DNA of 64,000 bases, taken from the NCBI RefSeq assembly GCF_001689125.2, contig NZ_CP015405.2, forward strand, positions 2,583,001 to 2,647,000, written 5' to 3'. Numbering within the stretch: position 1 is the first letter of the stretch; every line of letters begins with the position of its first letter. A program made the translations under genes and the position numbers. Under the pieces are notes generated by a model. That model did no database searches. It was not told where the DNA came from and was given only the letters and a program-made list of their open reading frames with translations. The DNA is from Blautia pseudococcoides (lineage in GTDB: Bacteria > Bacillota > Clostridia > Lachnospirales > Lachnospiraceae). Below, piece by piece: positions 34,719 to 44,718 of this stretch.

Positions 34719-35714
34719 TCAAAAATAGACTTTCTTCCCGCTTTTTGCGGATTCCATGATCTTATCTATCAGCACATTTACTTTTTTAGCCTCCTGAAGC
34801 CTGGTATGGGAGCCGTTTCTGCCTTCCAGTTCTTCATAGAACTCACGAATCGCATTGTAATGGCTGTAACCGTAATAATCTTTTCCTCCCGGCAGGATAT
34901 TGTCATACGCCAGCACAGTCTCATGGTGGTTCTTCAGGCGGATGAGCCTGTTGTTCTTTATGCAGAAAACAGCGTCCTCCATAATGATTTCCAGTTCAAT
35001 GCTGGAATTGCTGCAATGGGTCACCGTGCCATAAAAGACAGCACTTACATGGTCCTCAAATGCTATATGGGCGCAGGCGGTATCCTCCACTTCTATGTCC
35101 TCCAGCAGCAGATTTCCCGCCAATCCTTTTACCCACACTGGATTCCCGCAGAACAACTCCAGCAGGTCCAATGTATGTATGGCCTGACTCAGCATGACGC
35201 CGCCGCCGGACTCGGATCGTTTTCCTCTCCACGGGTCTTTGGTATAGTAATCCCTGGTGCGGTCCCAGGTGACAATGGCCTTGCAGCCTCTCAGCCTCCC
35301 ATATTTGCCGCTGCTTAGGATTTCCCGCATCTTTTTGGTAGTCTCGTTACAGCGGTTCTGCAGGCAGACGCCTATTTTGATCTTTTGGGATTCCTGGTCT
35401 TCTATAAGGCTTTCCACATCCTCCCCGTCAAGTCCCGCCGGCTTCTCCATGAACACATGGACACCATAGCGGGCAGCCAGTCTCCCGGCAGGCACATGGA
35501 GATGATGCGGAAGGCATACATGGAGGCAGTCCAGACGCTCACATTTCAACATAGTCTCCAAATCTGTGTAGAACACGGCTCCCGGCACCTTTCCCCGCTT
35601 TATCGTATCAATATCGCAGACAGCGGCTATCACTGCCTTCTCTTTCAGCCTTCCGATGGCCTCCAGATGGCTGGCTGATATGACCCCCAGCCCCGCAATT
35701 CCGATCCTCAGCAT
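34719..35714 (-). CDS. Gfo/Idh/MocA-family oxidoreductase (third of three)
   Basis: The 331-residue NAD(P)-dependent sugar dehydrogenase-like protein begins with IGIAGLGVISASHLEAI (Rossmann fold). VFMEKPAGLDGED supplies the conserved EKP Lys. The C-terminal beta-sheet domain includes GGGVMLSQAIHTLDLLELF with the active-site His. GAAGGTG before the ATG at 35714 decides the start. It is the last gene of the second carbohydrate operon. With the two upstream paralogues it may act in successive oxidation/reduction steps on an inositol-like or modified sugar. Confidence 0.9.
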   Translation of the reverse strand: MLRIGIAGLGVISASHLEAIGRLKEKAVIAAVCDIDTIKRGKVPGAVFYTDLETMLKCERLDCLHVCLPHHLHVPAGRLAARYGVHVFMEKPAGLDGEDVESLIEDQESQKIKIGVCLQNRCNETTKKMREILSSGKYGRLRGCKAIVTWDRTRDYYTKDPWRGKRSESGGGVMLSQAIHTLDLLELFCGNPVWVKGLAGNLLLEDIEVEDTACAHIAFEDHVSAVFYGTVTHCSNSSIELEIIMEDAVFCIKNNRLIRLKNHHETVLAYDNILPGGKDYYGYSHYNAIREFYEELEGRNGSHTRLQEAKKVNVLIDKIMESAKSGKKVYF

Positions 35715-35728
35715 GAAAACACCTTCTT

Positions 35729-36808
35729 TCATCTCACCTTGCGGGCCAGCATCTGTGCCTTGACACACAGTTCTGCGGCTTTCAGGGCATGTGCCTGGGT
35801 CATGGCATTCTCTGTCCGGTTGATGCAGTCCAGAATGAGCTGCCCAAAATAGGGGAATCCCACCTGTCCATGCACATTGATATAGTGCTCTCCCTCTTTG
35901 TCCACCCAGAAAACATGGTCACAATTCTCATCTTTTGCCACATCCGTGTATTTGCGCAGCTCTATGTAGCCCTCTGTTCCCAGGATAAAAGTACGGCCGT
36001 CTCCCCACGTGGAAAGCCCGTCCGGGGTAAACCAGTCCACACGGAAATATCCCATGGCACCATTGTCTCCCACAAGAGTGGCGTCCCCAAAATCATCAAG
36101 ACCCGGATATTCCGGGTGATCATAATTGCCAATCTCACTGTTCACAACCGTCGCATCCTCGGCCCCGGTGTAATACAGGAACTGCTCAATCTGATGGCTG
36201 CCGATATCGCAGAGGATTCCGCCATACTTCTCTTTCTCAAAGAACCAATCTGGTCTGGACGGCGCATTTAAAAGATGGGGTCCAAGGCCGAGGACCTGGA
36301 TGACCCTTCCGATGGCGCCCTGTTTGATCAAATCCCCCGCGTACACCGCACTCTCCACCTGCAGCCGCTCACTGTAGCTCACCATGTATTTTTTTCCTGT
36401 CTCCCCGATGGCAGTCTTCACCATCTCCAACTGCTCCAGTGTGGTCAGAGGGGCTTTGTCCACAAAATAATCTTTGCCCGCTTTCATGGCACGGACGCCA
36501 AGGGGGGCACGCTCTGAGGCAACGCAGGCAGATGCCACCATTTTCACTTCCGGGTCATGAAAAATCTGCTCTTCACTGCCGGCAGCCTGCGCCCCCTCCT
36601 CCTTATATGCAGCAAGAAACGCCTCCACCTTTGCAGGGTCCGGGTCATACACCCACTTCAGGGATGCGCCGGCCTCAATAAGGCCGTTGGCCATTCCATA
36701 GATATGTCCATGGTCCAGCCCGATCGCCGCGAACACGAAATCCCCTTTCTCCACCACCGGATGGGGTTTTCCTTTTGGCGCATAGTTCATTCCGTCTCTC
36801 TTATCCAT
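35729..36808 (-). CDS. Gfo/Idh/MocA-family oxidoreductase (second of three)
   Basis: The 359-residue protein has a modified Rossmann start (FVFAAIGLDHGHIYGMANGL), the catalytic-loop Lys in FVDKAPLTTLEQLEMV (DKAP in place of the usual EKP) and GGILCDIGSHQIEQFLYYTG in the C-terminal domain. The divergent GLDHGHIYG dinucleotide loop and DKAP motif mark a distinct subgroup whose substrate I cannot name. It starts nine bases after the stop of the previous paralogue and ends 14 bases before the next. Confidence 0.87.
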   Translation of the reverse strand: MDKRDGMNYAPKGKPHPVVEKGDFVFAAIGLDHGHIYGMANGLIEAGASLKWVYDPDPAKVEAFLAAYKEEGAQAAGSEEQIFHDPEVKMVASACVASERAPLGVRAMKAGKDYFVDKAPLTTLEQLEMVKTAIGETGKKYMVSYSERLQVESAVYAGDLIKQGAIGRVIQVLGLGPHLLNAPSRPDWFFEKEKYGGILCDIGSHQIEQFLYYTGAEDATVVNSEIGNYDHPEYPGLDDFGDATLVGDNGAMGYFRVDWFTPDGLSTWGDGRTFILGTEGYIELRKYTDVAKDENCDHVFWVDKEGEHYINVHGQVGFPYFGQLILDCINRTENAMTQAHALKAAELCVKAQMLARKVR

Positions 36809-36817
36809 ATTTCCCTC

Positions 36818-37993
36818 CTACTTGTCATCCACATAATTTCCAACGGTGATATCGGATGCAGTAAAATTTTCTACGCACCCTGTCTTTTCATAAAAATGGA
36901 CTGCGTTTTTCTGTATCCCTTCCAACGTATAATAATCGTCATCCGATGTGATCGGCAACGCCACGGTGCGTTTCTGGAATCCGGCTTTGTAGATGGCAGT
37001 GATAAGCTCCACTGTCTTTCTGCCGTCCTCACCTGTGATCAAAGGCCTGCTTTTGTTTTCCAGGGCATGAAGCACGTTGTCGATCTCACCTGTATGGCCT
37101 TCATACTGCAGATCCGGTATGGCATCACAGGCAGCATTTAGCTGCTCCATCAGTTCTTTGTTGTGCCCTTCCACCGGAAACCCGTTTTCCTGTGATGTCT
37201 CCGCAGCGGCTGACCAGGGAGCTGCCAGTTTGCCATTCTCGCACTGCAGTGTGATTCCCTGTTCCTCCCCGTGATGCACCACGGAGCTTGTCACCAGAGC
37301 CACAGAGCCGTCCCTGTAACGGAGGGCTGCGAAGGACAGATCCTCCACCTCCGAATTATCGTGCATGACATTGGCAAGCATGGATGTGACCTCCACAGGC
37401 AGGCCGCCCTGAATCCAGTTGATCATATCAATGTGATGCACTGCATGGTTCAGGGTCGGTCCGCCGCCTTCCTTCTCCCAGGTACCTCTCCACCACAGAT
37501 CATAGTAACTATGTCCCCTCCACCACAGAGAATTGACATGAGCGCAGCGGATTTTACCAGCCAGATGGCTGTCCGCCATTTTTTTCAGTTTATAGATGCT
37601 GTTTCGGAAACGGTTCTGGGCAATACAGCCCATAGTGACACCGTTTCGCTTTTCTGCCTCAAGCATGGCGTCGCACTCTTTGAGGCTGGGAGCCATGGGT
37701 TTTTCCACCAGTACATTTTTTCCGGCATCCATACAATGGACGGCGATCCCGGCATGGGCGGACGGCGGTGTGCAGACATGTACCAGGTGGATGTCCAAGC
37801 CTGATTTCAGCATCTTTTCATGGCTGTCGAACACCTGCGCATGGTGCAGGCCGTATTTCTCTTTTACAGCCTGGGCCTTCTCCGGGTAGATATCCACCAG
37901 GGCCACGATCTTACATCTGTCAGGGAAAGCCAACAGGCCCCCTATATGTTCATTTGAAATATTTCCTGTTCCTACAACTGCTGCGTTTATCAT
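36818..37993 (-). CDS. Gfo/Idh/MocA-family oxidoreductase (first of three)
   Basis: The 391-residue NAD(P)-dependent oxidoreductase shows INAAVVGTGNISNEHIGGL (Rossmann), NVLVEKPMAPSLKECD (EKP motif) and GGGPTLNHAVHHIDMINWI (active-site His pair). It is the canonical member of the trio, similar to inositol/glucose/fructose-type dehydrogenases. GATAAGGAG precedes its ATG, 28 bases after the permease stop. It presumably oxidises or reduces the sugar brought in by the ABC system of the same operon. Confidence 0.9.
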   Translation of the reverse strand: MINAAVVGTGNISNEHIGGLLAFPDRCKIVALVDIYPEKAQAVKEKYGLHHAQVFDSHEKMLKSGLDIHLVHVCTPPSAHAGIAVHCMDAGKNVLVEKPMAPSLKECDAMLEAEKRNGVTMGCIAQNRFRNSIYKLKKMADSHLAGKIRCAHVNSLWWRGHSYYDLWWRGTWEKEGGGPTLNHAVHHIDMINWIQGGLPVEVTSMLANVMHDNSEVEDLSFAALRYRDGSVALVTSSVVHHGEEQGITLQCENGKLAAPWSAAAETSQENGFPVEGHNKELMEQLNAACDAIPDLQYEGHTGEIDNVLHALENKSRPLITGEDGRKTVELITAIYKAGFQKRTVALPITSDDDYYTLEGIQKNAVHFYEKTGCVENFTASDITVGNYVDDK

Positions 37994-38021
37994 ATCCTCT
38001 CTCCTTATCTCTTTATATGAC

Positions 38022-38870
38022 CTATCCTTTTAACCCCGATGTCGCCATTCCCTCCACCAGATATTTCTGGAAGCAGATGAAAAACACAATGACCGGGATC
38101 AGGGATACAAAGGACATGGCGAACATACCGCCGTAATTGCTTGCCGACTCGGGGTCCAGGAAAAGCTTGAGCCCCAAAGAAACCGTATATTTGTCCGGAT
38201 CTGTCATGAAGATCAACGGTTGGAAAAAGTCCTGCCAAATCCAGTAGAAGGAAAAGATGGATGCTGTCACCACTGCCGGCGATACCATAGGAATCAAAAT
38301 ATGGAGTAAAGTCTGCATCTTATTGCAGCCGTCAATCTCCGCCGCCTCATCCATCTCCTTTGGAATCCCTCTGAAAAACTGCATCATCAGGAAGATAAAG
38401 AATGCTCCTCCGAAGAACCAGGGGGCGATCAGGGACGCGAGAGTGTCGATCAGTCCCAGTTTCTTGAAGATGATATACTGGGGCACCACCATTACCTGGT
38501 TGGGAATCATCATAGTGATCATGACACATATGAACCAGAACTTAGAGCCTTTAAAATGAATCCTCGAAAAGGCGTAGGCGGCCAGAAGGGAGGTGATGAC
38601 ACATCCCACTATACCTATCACGGTGACGGTCAGGGTATTGAAAATGAATTTTCCAAAAGATACGCCACCCACTCCATTCCACCCGGATTGATAGTTTTCC
38701 GCTATGGCCCACTTTTCCGGGATAAGTGAAAATGCATTTACGAAGATTTCACTGTTGTCTTTGAAGGAGCTGGCAATGAGCCAGAGCAGTGGGTATATCA
38801 TAACGGACCCCAAAAGGACCGCCGTAAAATGGTACAGAAAAGTACCCAGTTTTTTATGTTTCTTTACCAT
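38022..38870 (-). CDS. carbohydrate ABC importer permease (MalG type)
   Basis: The 282-residue inner-membrane protein has six membrane segments and the coupling loop DEAAEIDGCNKMQTLLHILIP. The ATG at 38870 lies four bases after the MalF-type stop, and GGGGAGAATAGGG serves as ribosome site; a longer frame overlapping the previous gene is rejected. It works with the neighbouring permease and binding protein. No ATPase gene is in this operon. Confidence 0.92.
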   Translation of the reverse strand: MVKKHKKLGTFLYHFTAVLLGSVMIYPLLWLIASSFKDNSEIFVNAFSLIPEKWAIAENYQSGWNGVGGVSFGKFIFNTLTVTVIGIVGCVITSLLAAYAFSRIHFKGSKFWFICVMITMMIPNQVMVVPQYIIFKKLGLIDTLASLIAPWFFGGAFFIFLMMQFFRGIPKEMDEAAEIDGCNKMQTLLHILIPMVSPAVVTASIFSFYWIWQDFFQPLIFMTDPDKYTVSLGLKLFLDPESASNYGGMFAMSFVSLIPVIVFFICFQKYLVEGMATSGLKG

Positions 38871-38874
38871 TTCC

Positions 38875-39771
38875 CTATTCTCCCCCTTTCGATTCATAGT
38901 ACACCCAGGCCCCCTGGGACTTGAATACAAGTCCGGCAAAGCAGGCGATGATCAGAACCAGGACCCATGCCATTGCACTGCTGTATCCCATATCAAAGTA
39001 GGTAAATGCCCTCCGGTACAAGTTCAGCACATAGAACAGCGTGCTGTCCATAGGACCGCCGTTTGTCACCACATACCCCTCGGTAAATGCCCGGAACCCG
39101 TTGATGATCTGAAGGATCAGGTTAAAGAAAATCGTAGGGCTTATCATGGGCAGTGTGATCTTGAAAAATTTGCGCAGTCCTCCGGCCCCGTCCAGACTGG
39201 CCGATTCATAGATGCTGGCAGGAACCTGTTTTAAAGCGGCCAGGAATATCAGCATGGAAGAACCAAACTGCCAGACCCCAAGAAGGACCAAGGTTCCAAG
39301 CGCTGTGTCAGGATTTCCGATGAACGATACTTTCTGGTCAATGCCTGCCAGGGCAAGCAGGGACATGGCCACACCGTTATTTCCAAAAAGCTGTTTCCAC
39401 ACAATGGATACCGCTATACTTCCGCCTATGATGGATGGAATGTAATACAAGGTCCTGTAAATCCCCCCGCCTCTCCTCTTGGCATTCAAAAGCATGGCAA
39501 CCAGCAGGGCAAATGCCAGCCGGCAGGGAACCAGTATCAGTACATATACAAAAGTCACCTTTAATGCCTGCCAGAAGTCAGGGTCATCTGTGAACATCCT
39601 CACATAGTTCTGGATTCCAATAAAGTTTGGTTCACTTAAAAGATTATAATCTGTAAAAGAATAATATAAAGAAATGCACATGGGAATCAGGAACATGACA
39701 AAAAATCCAATCAGCCATGGAGAGATCAGGCAGTATCCCAGCACATTCGCACTTTTCTTTTTATGTCTCAT
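38875..39771 (-). CDS. carbohydrate ABC importer permease (MalF type)
   Basis: The 298-residue inner-membrane protein has six membrane segments, the EAA loop YESASLDGAGGLRKFFKITLP and the conserved NGGPMDSTLFYVLNLY near its C-terminus. It lies 61 bases downstream of the binding-protein gene and is translationally close to the MalG-type subunit. Confidence 0.92.
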   Translation of the reverse strand: MRHKKKSANVLGYCLISPWLIGFFVMFLIPMCISLYYSFTDYNLLSEPNFIGIQNYVRMFTDDPDFWQALKVTFVYVLILVPCRLAFALLVAMLLNAKRRGGGIYRTLYYIPSIIGGSIAVSIVWKQLFGNNGVAMSLLALAGIDQKVSFIGNPDTALGTLVLLGVWQFGSSMLIFLAALKQVPASIYESASLDGAGGLRKFFKITLPMISPTIFFNLILQIINGFRAFTEGYVVTNGGPMDSTLFYVLNLYRRAFTYFDMGYSSAMAWVLVLIIACFAGLVFKSQGAWVYYESKGGE

Positions 39772-39832
39772 GTAATTCTCCTTTTTCTTTGGACAGGGGC
39801 GGGACGTATACCCTCCCCTGTTTTTCCATCCC

Positions 39833-41173
39833 TTAATTTTTATTCTTTGCCAGTATCTTGTTTACCTGCTCTCTGAAAGAAGCTGCAGCTTCCTCAGATG
39901 TCATCTGTCCATAAAATACACGATTCATCACATCCTGGAACACTTTATTGATCTCCGATGTACCTTCCGGGTCGGGAGGCGGGCATTCCCCTGATACAGA
40001 GGCCGCCACGTCGTAATAATCGAACATCTCTTTTTCCTTCTGGTCAATGTTTCCGATGGTTCCTTCTTTTAGGGCATCACGTACTTTTGAGGAGGCGGGA
40101 ATCCCTCTGTCTGTTCCGGTTTTTCCGCCGGCCTCCTCGCTGTTCAGGAACCAGTTTACAAATTCGGCTGCTGCCTTCTGCTTTTCATCAGAGGAGGATG
40201 CAGAAATCGAAAAATACATACCAGGTTTTAACCAGAGGGCCTTTGTGCCCTCGTCATTCATCGGCGGTGTGATCAATCCGATTTTATCGTTGACTGTCTT
40301 CACCATGTTGGCGATCGTATTGGAACCAAATACCAGGGCAGCCTCATTCTTTGGCACAAGTCTTGCCTCCTCAGGATTGGCACTGCTCTGGGTCCATTCG
40401 TCCGGGGTCACCATTGCACCTGCATCTACTAAATCCTTATGGAGATCCATAAAATCAACGAGTATCTGGTCATCCTCATATCCAAGCGCAGTGTTGTCTT
40501 CACGGAACAACACCTCACCGTGCTGGCGGACCCAGTAATTAAAGATAAGGCAGTCCCCATAGTTGTTGGCAAGACCCGTTTTTCCCGTCTTTTCCTTTAC
40601 TGTTTTACAGATATTGGAAAAATCCTCCCAGGTCCAGTCCGCATCCGGAACTTCCAGTCCGGCCTCTTTAAGTACATCCGGATTGTATCCTATGGTAGCC
40701 ATGGAAGTGGATAAGGGAATGCCGGCCAGGGTTCCCCCTATGTTTCCTGATTTCACCAGAGATTCCTCCACGCTGCTCACATCAATGGTCCCGTCATCTA
40801 CGAATTTCTGCAGGTCCGCCAGTGTTTTGTTCTGGGCATATGTAATGATGTAGGAGTAATCCATCTGTACGATGTCCGGGCAGCTCCCCCCCGCCGTCTG
40901 TGTAGCCAGCTTTTCCCAGTACCCGTCCCACGATGTGGGCGATGCTGTAAATGTTACATTTGGATGCTCTTCTGTATACGCGTCCAGCAGTTCCTGGGTA
41001 TATTCATGGCGTGTCTCATTTCCCCACCAGGCAATGGACAAATTAATCCTGCCGTCACCTGTCTCTTCTTTTTTAGATGTCTCTTTACTCTCCCCGGTGG
41101 CCCCGCATCCGCTGAGAACGGTTGTCCCAAGAACAGTCATTGTCAGAAATAATGCGATCTTTTTTCTATTCAT
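39833..41173 (-). CDS. extracellular sugar-binding lipoprotein
   Basis: The 446-residue family 1 solute-binding protein has signal peptide and lipobox TTVLSGC. The linker KETSKKEETG is followed by the binding domain starting INLSIAWWGNETRHEYTQELL. AATGGAGG sets the ATG at 41173. It opens the second sugar operon (binding protein, two permeases, three oxidoreductases) and is divergent from the two-component genes, a common arrangement for ligand-inducible uptake. Confidence 0.92.
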   Translation of the reverse strand: MNRKKIALFLTMTVLGTTVLSGCGATGESKETSKKEETGDGRINLSIAWWGNETRHEYTQELLDAYTEEHPNVTFTASPTSWDGYWEKLATQTAGGSCPDIVQMDYSYIITYAQNKTLADLQKFVDDGTIDVSSVEESLVKSGNIGGTLAGIPLSTSMATIGYNPDVLKEAGLEVPDADWTWEDFSNICKTVKEKTGKTGLANNYGDCLIFNYWVRQHGEVLFREDNTALGYEDDQILVDFMDLHKDLVDAGAMVTPDEWTQSSANPEEARLVPKNEAALVFGSNTIANMVKTVNDKIGLITPPMNDEGTKALWLKPGMYFSISASSSDEKQKAAAEFVNWFLNSEEAGGKTGTDRGIPASSKVRDALKEGTIGNIDQKEKEMFDYYDVAASVSGECPPPDPEGTSEINKVFQDVMNRVFYGQMTSEEAAASFREQVNKILAKNKN

Positions 41174-41226
41174 AACTCTTTTCCTCCATTTCACAGGTTT
41201 GTCTCCCTGCCCTCTTTCTAAAATCT

Positions 41227-41255
41227 ATTATAGCTTCCGCCCAGATGAAATAAAA
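41227..41255 (-). promoter_or_regulatory. promoter of the second sugar operon
   Basis: On the minus strand TATAAT (41232-41227) stands 17 bases from a poor -35 (TTTTAT, 41255-41250). A good -10 with a weak -35 fits activation by the adjacent AraC-type regulator. Confidence 0.5.
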
Positions 41256-41307
41256 TCAAATATTCCGCCCTGTCTGTTCAAAAAACCGTGTTATTCTCCA
41301 AATCTAT

Positions 41308-41335
41308 TGTTTTTCCAACCTGGTTTTTATATAAT
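41308..41335 (+). promoter_or_regulatory. promoter of the kinase/regulator pair
   Basis: TTGTTT (41308-41313), 16 bases, TATAAT (41330-41335), about 42 bases before the kinase ATG. Confidence 0.5.
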
Positions 41336-41377
41336 CTGAATTAGATTTTAAATTCATTTAAACTGGGGGATTTTACC

Positions 41378-43162
41378 ATGTTTCAGAAAATGACAGAAAA
41401 AGTCCAGAGTATGGCTATGCGGAAGAAATTATATCTGATCGTGATCATCAGCATTGGGATTTTGTCCATTTCCGTACTGTTCTCTTTTTTTCTACTGATG
41501 AACGCCTACAATAAACTCCTGTACAAGACCGTAGCAGATTCCCTTTCCTCCTCTGCCGCCAAAATCAGTGACGAATTGGAGAATATCAATGCGGTGTCCA
41601 CTTCCATGATATCGGACAAATCTCTGCAGCAGATGCTTGGTCAGGTTACAGACGACCCCCATTCAGTCTCCACAACTCTGAATTTCAGCATTTATAATAC
41701 CCTGGAGACGTATTTTCAGCAATTCCGTTACAATCATCTTTCTTATCTGATACTGGATAATAACAGTCTGCTGACAGAACCATATATGCACACATATATT
41801 AGAAGCAGCCAGAAATTCCCTGATCCTGTTTACAGAAACCTGCTCAAAAGTGCGCAGGGCCATCAGGGAAGAGCTGTCTGGGTCACAGAATACAGCAGCA
41901 GCTACGGGCTTTTCCTGGTCCGGGAAATACGGAGGATACAGGATGTAAAGCTTGATACCCTGGGAACCCTTATCATCAATGTGGATACCTCGTCCCTGCT
42001 TGAGAACAGTTCCCACTACTCCAGTCAATTCGGCAAGGCCTCCTATCTCCTGACAGAGGGCAGCGACATGATTGGAGCCAGCGAAAAGCTTACTGCGGAC
42101 GATATCCGCATGATTCAGGAAAAGTTGTCTGCTGCTTACGGAATGATAAGTGTTTCTCAGGGAAAATACTTTGTTGTCAAAAATAAGATACCTTTTTTTG
42201 AATGGGATTTTTATAGTCTGATACCGTATAATTCTGTCTTTAACTCTCTGCTGGCAGCCCAGATTCTTTTTTTTACAGCTTTGGCAGCAAGTCTGGCAGC
42301 AGCCATTTTCCTGTCCCGCTATTTTATCCGGACGCTTATGGTCCATCTTGACAGGCTGATACACAAGATCCGGCTCTTTGGAGAAAATGACGGGACACTG
42401 CCGGATACCTTCCAAACCTGCAGCTATGCCAAAAGAAACGATGAGTTCGGTATCCTCCATCAGAATTTTGACAATATGGCGGACCAGATACATCATCTCA
42501 TCCATGTGAATTACCAGAATGAGCTATTGATGAAGGATGCGCAGATCAAGGCCCTGGAGACACAGATAAATCCGCATTTTTTGTACAACACTCTGGAATC
42601 CATCAACTGGAGGGCCAAAGATCTGGGAGAACAGGACATATCCCGGATGGTAGAGTCACTTGGATATCTGCTTCGCGCCGCTTTATCACAGAAATCCAAG
42701 ACATTTTCCATCCGCCAGGAACTGGAATTTGTAAACTGCTACCTGACGATCCAGAAAATACGCTTTGCTGACCAGCTCCGCATTGGGATAGAGGCGGATG
42801 AAGATTTGATGGATATACAGATACCAAAACTGATCATCCAGCCGCTGGCTGAAAATGCGATCCATTATGCACTGGAAGAGATTATGGATGAGTGCTATAT
42901 CCAGATCAATATCTTCAGGGAGAATCACCTTATCTACATAGAAGTGAAAAACAGCGGTTCCCAATTCGAGGAAAACCTGCTGAATAAACTGAAGGATGAG
43001 CGGATAAAGCCAAATGGTTTTGGTATCGGGCTGCTGAACATCAATGAACGGCTGAAGCTCACCTTTGGAAATGAATACGGACTTACACTATACAATCAGG
43101 ATAACCTTGCAGCAGCCAGTATCCGGCTTCCCTATCCTGAAGATAAAGGAGGGGTATTTTAA
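41378..43162 (+). CDS. YesM-type sensor histidine kinase
   Basis: The 594-residue membrane kinase has a membrane segment (about 18-40), an extracellular sensor region of about 240 residues, and a second segment (about 285-310). The HAMP-like linker, the box ALETQINPHFLYNTLESINW and a HATPase domain (LAENAIHYALEEI and FGIGLLNINERL) follow. Its stop overlaps the ATG of the regulator gene (TAATG). By position it senses the sugar handled by the divergent operon. Confidence 0.92.
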   Translation: MFQKMTEKVQSMAMRKKLYLIVIISIGILSISVLFSFFLLMNAYNKLLYKTVADSLSSSAAKISDELENINAVSTSMISDKSLQQMLGQVTDDPHSVSTTLNFSIYNTLETYFQQFRYNHLSYLILDNNSLLTEPYMHTYIRSSQKFPDPVYRNLLKSAQGHQGRAVWVTEYSSSYGLFLVREIRRIQDVKLDTLGTLIINVDTSSLLENSSHYSSQFGKASYLLTEGSDMIGASEKLTADDIRMIQEKLSAAYGMISVSQGKYFVVKNKIPFFEWDFYSLIPYNSVFNSLLAAQILFFTALAASLAAAIFLSRYFIRTLMVHLDRLIHKIRLFGENDGTLPDTFQTCSYAKRNDEFGILHQNFDNMADQIHHLIHVNYQNELLMKDAQIKALETQINPHFLYNTLESINWRAKDLGEQDISRMVESLGYLLRAALSQKSKTFSIRQELEFVNCYLTIQKIRFADQLRIGIEADEDLMDIQIPKLIIQPLAENAIHYALEEIMDECYIQINIFRENHLIYIEVKNSGSQFEENLLNKLKDERIKPNGFGIGLLNINERLKLTFGNEYGLTLYNQDNLAAASIRLPYPEDKGGVF

Positions 43163-44652
43163 TGTTACGAATAATCATTGCAGATGATGAGAGGATCATA
43201 CGGGAGACGATCAGCCGCCTCATAGACTGGGAAAGCCTAGGCATACAGATTGTCGGCCTCTGTAAAAATGGCCTTGAGGCTTACGATGCCATTATTGACG
43301 AGTATCCGGATATTGTACTCACGGATATCAAGATGCCGGGACTCTCCGGCCTTGACTTGATTGAAAAACTCACTCAGACCCATGAGAGAATCCAGTTTAT
43401 CCTCCTGTCAGGGTATGGGGAATTTGAATACGCAAAGAAGGCCATGCGGTACGGGATCAAGCATTACCTGCTGAAACCCTGCAACGAGCAGCAGATCATT
43501 GATGCTGTGGAGGACGTGAAACATGAGCTATTAAAGGATCCTCTGGAAAGTATACCAAAAAGCTTTGAGAAAACCCTTTTCCACAGTCTGATGGCAGAAG
43601 GGATTTTTTGCGGCGGACAAATCCCCGAACTTTCAGATTCCTATGTAAATTATCTTGATTTCCAGAACACCCCTTACAGCATCCATTACCTGTATTTTCT
43701 GGAAGAAAAGAATCTTCTGGAATGTACATACCTCATTGACGAATATATGGCGGTAAAGTGCATCGGGATGCTGTACCATATCCTCTATGTTAAAAACACT
43801 CTCCTCATACTCATAAAAGGATGGGAGGAAAATAAACCGTCTCTGTTTGAATTTATAGATGGTCTGCATTTTGACAGCCAGACAGTGCAGACCACGCATC
43901 GTCAAGACCAATATCCCAATCTGGAATCCCTGTTTTGTATACTGATACAAAAGCTTCGCCGGTATGACAGGATATACTATATAGATGGCTGCAAAAAAAT
44001 CCCTATTTACAACTACTCCTGCTGCCTGGAAAATCTATCGGACGTCTGCAGCAGGTACTGGGAGAAAGGAATGGACAGCACTGCACTTAAATCCGCATTG
44101 GAAGAGCTCTTTTCTTCTATCCAGGAACGGGATTTCCTGGTATATCTCCTGACTAAAATACTTATCCGGCAGGGACAGTACCTGTCAGGGCAGGTATCAC
44201 TTATTGTCACAGAATTACTGCTGCATGTAAATGAGGCGAAGACTGTGCCCGAGATCACAGCTCTCTTCTTTAGGAACTTTGACACGTTTTTCCCCGCTGC
44301 CTCCGTCTCTGCGTACAAGCCCTTTATAGAAAAATTACTGGCCTACACAGAAGAACATCTCTCAGACCCCAATCTTTCCCTGAAATGGCTGTCTGAGAAT
44401 TATCTTTACATGAATGTCGATTATGTGAGCAAACAATTCTCCCGCCAGACCGGGGAGAAGTTTTCTAATTATTTGAATAAACTCCGCATCAACCGGGCCA
44501 AATCCCTGCTCATAGACTGCGACACAGAGAAAATTTACACGATTGCCGAACAGGTGGGGTGCGGAAATAATCCCCAGTATTTCAGCCAGCTTTTCAAGAA
44601 ATATGCAAAGATGACACCTACGGAGTACATGAAGAAAATGGCAGGAAAATAG
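43162..44652 (+). CDS. YesN-type response regulator with AraC DNA-binding domain
   Basis: The 496-residue regulator has a receiver domain with IADDE and phosphoacceptor Asp55 (VLTDIKMPGLSG), a roughly 250-residue linker, and paired AraC helix-turn-helix motifs (LSLKWLSENYLYMNVDYVSKQF and IYTIAEQVGCGNNPQYFSQLFKKY). It ends at an intrinsic terminator and likely activates the promoter at 41227-41255. Confidence 0.93.
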   Translation: MLRIIIADDERIIRETISRLIDWESLGIQIVGLCKNGLEAYDAIIDEYPDIVLTDIKMPGLSGLDLIEKLTQTHERIQFILLSGYGEFEYAKKAMRYGIKHYLLKPCNEQQIIDAVEDVKHELLKDPLESIPKSFEKTLFHSLMAEGIFCGGQIPELSDSYVNYLDFQNTPYSIHYLYFLEEKNLLECTYLIDEYMAVKCIGMLYHILYVKNTLLILIKGWEENKPSLFEFIDGLHFDSQTVQTTHRQDQYPNLESLFCILIQKLRRYDRIYYIDGCKKIPIYNYSCCLENLSDVCSRYWEKGMDSTALKSALEELFSSIQERDFLVYLLTKILIRQGQYLSGQVSLIVTELLLHVNEAKTVPEITALFFRNFDTFFPAASVSAYKPFIEKLLAYTEEHLSDPNLSLKWLSENYLYMNVDYVSKQFSRQTGEKFSNYLNKLRINRAKSLLIDCDTEKIYTIAEQVGCGNNPQYFSQLFKKYAKMTPTEYMKKMAGK

Positions 44653-44718
44653 AATCGGCCAGCAATCTGCTCCTGATCTTAGATTTTGGGTAACACTGTG
44701 ATGATTTAACTAGAAAGA

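Noticed and set aside
41663..42505. 280-residue open frame on the minus strand
   Set aside because: Shadow of the plus-strand kinase at 41378-43162, which has clear domains and a ribosome site.
34719..44652. Second sulfatase/glycosidase locus
   Set aside because: No hydrolase or sulfatase gene is found there; only transport, redox and regulatory genes.
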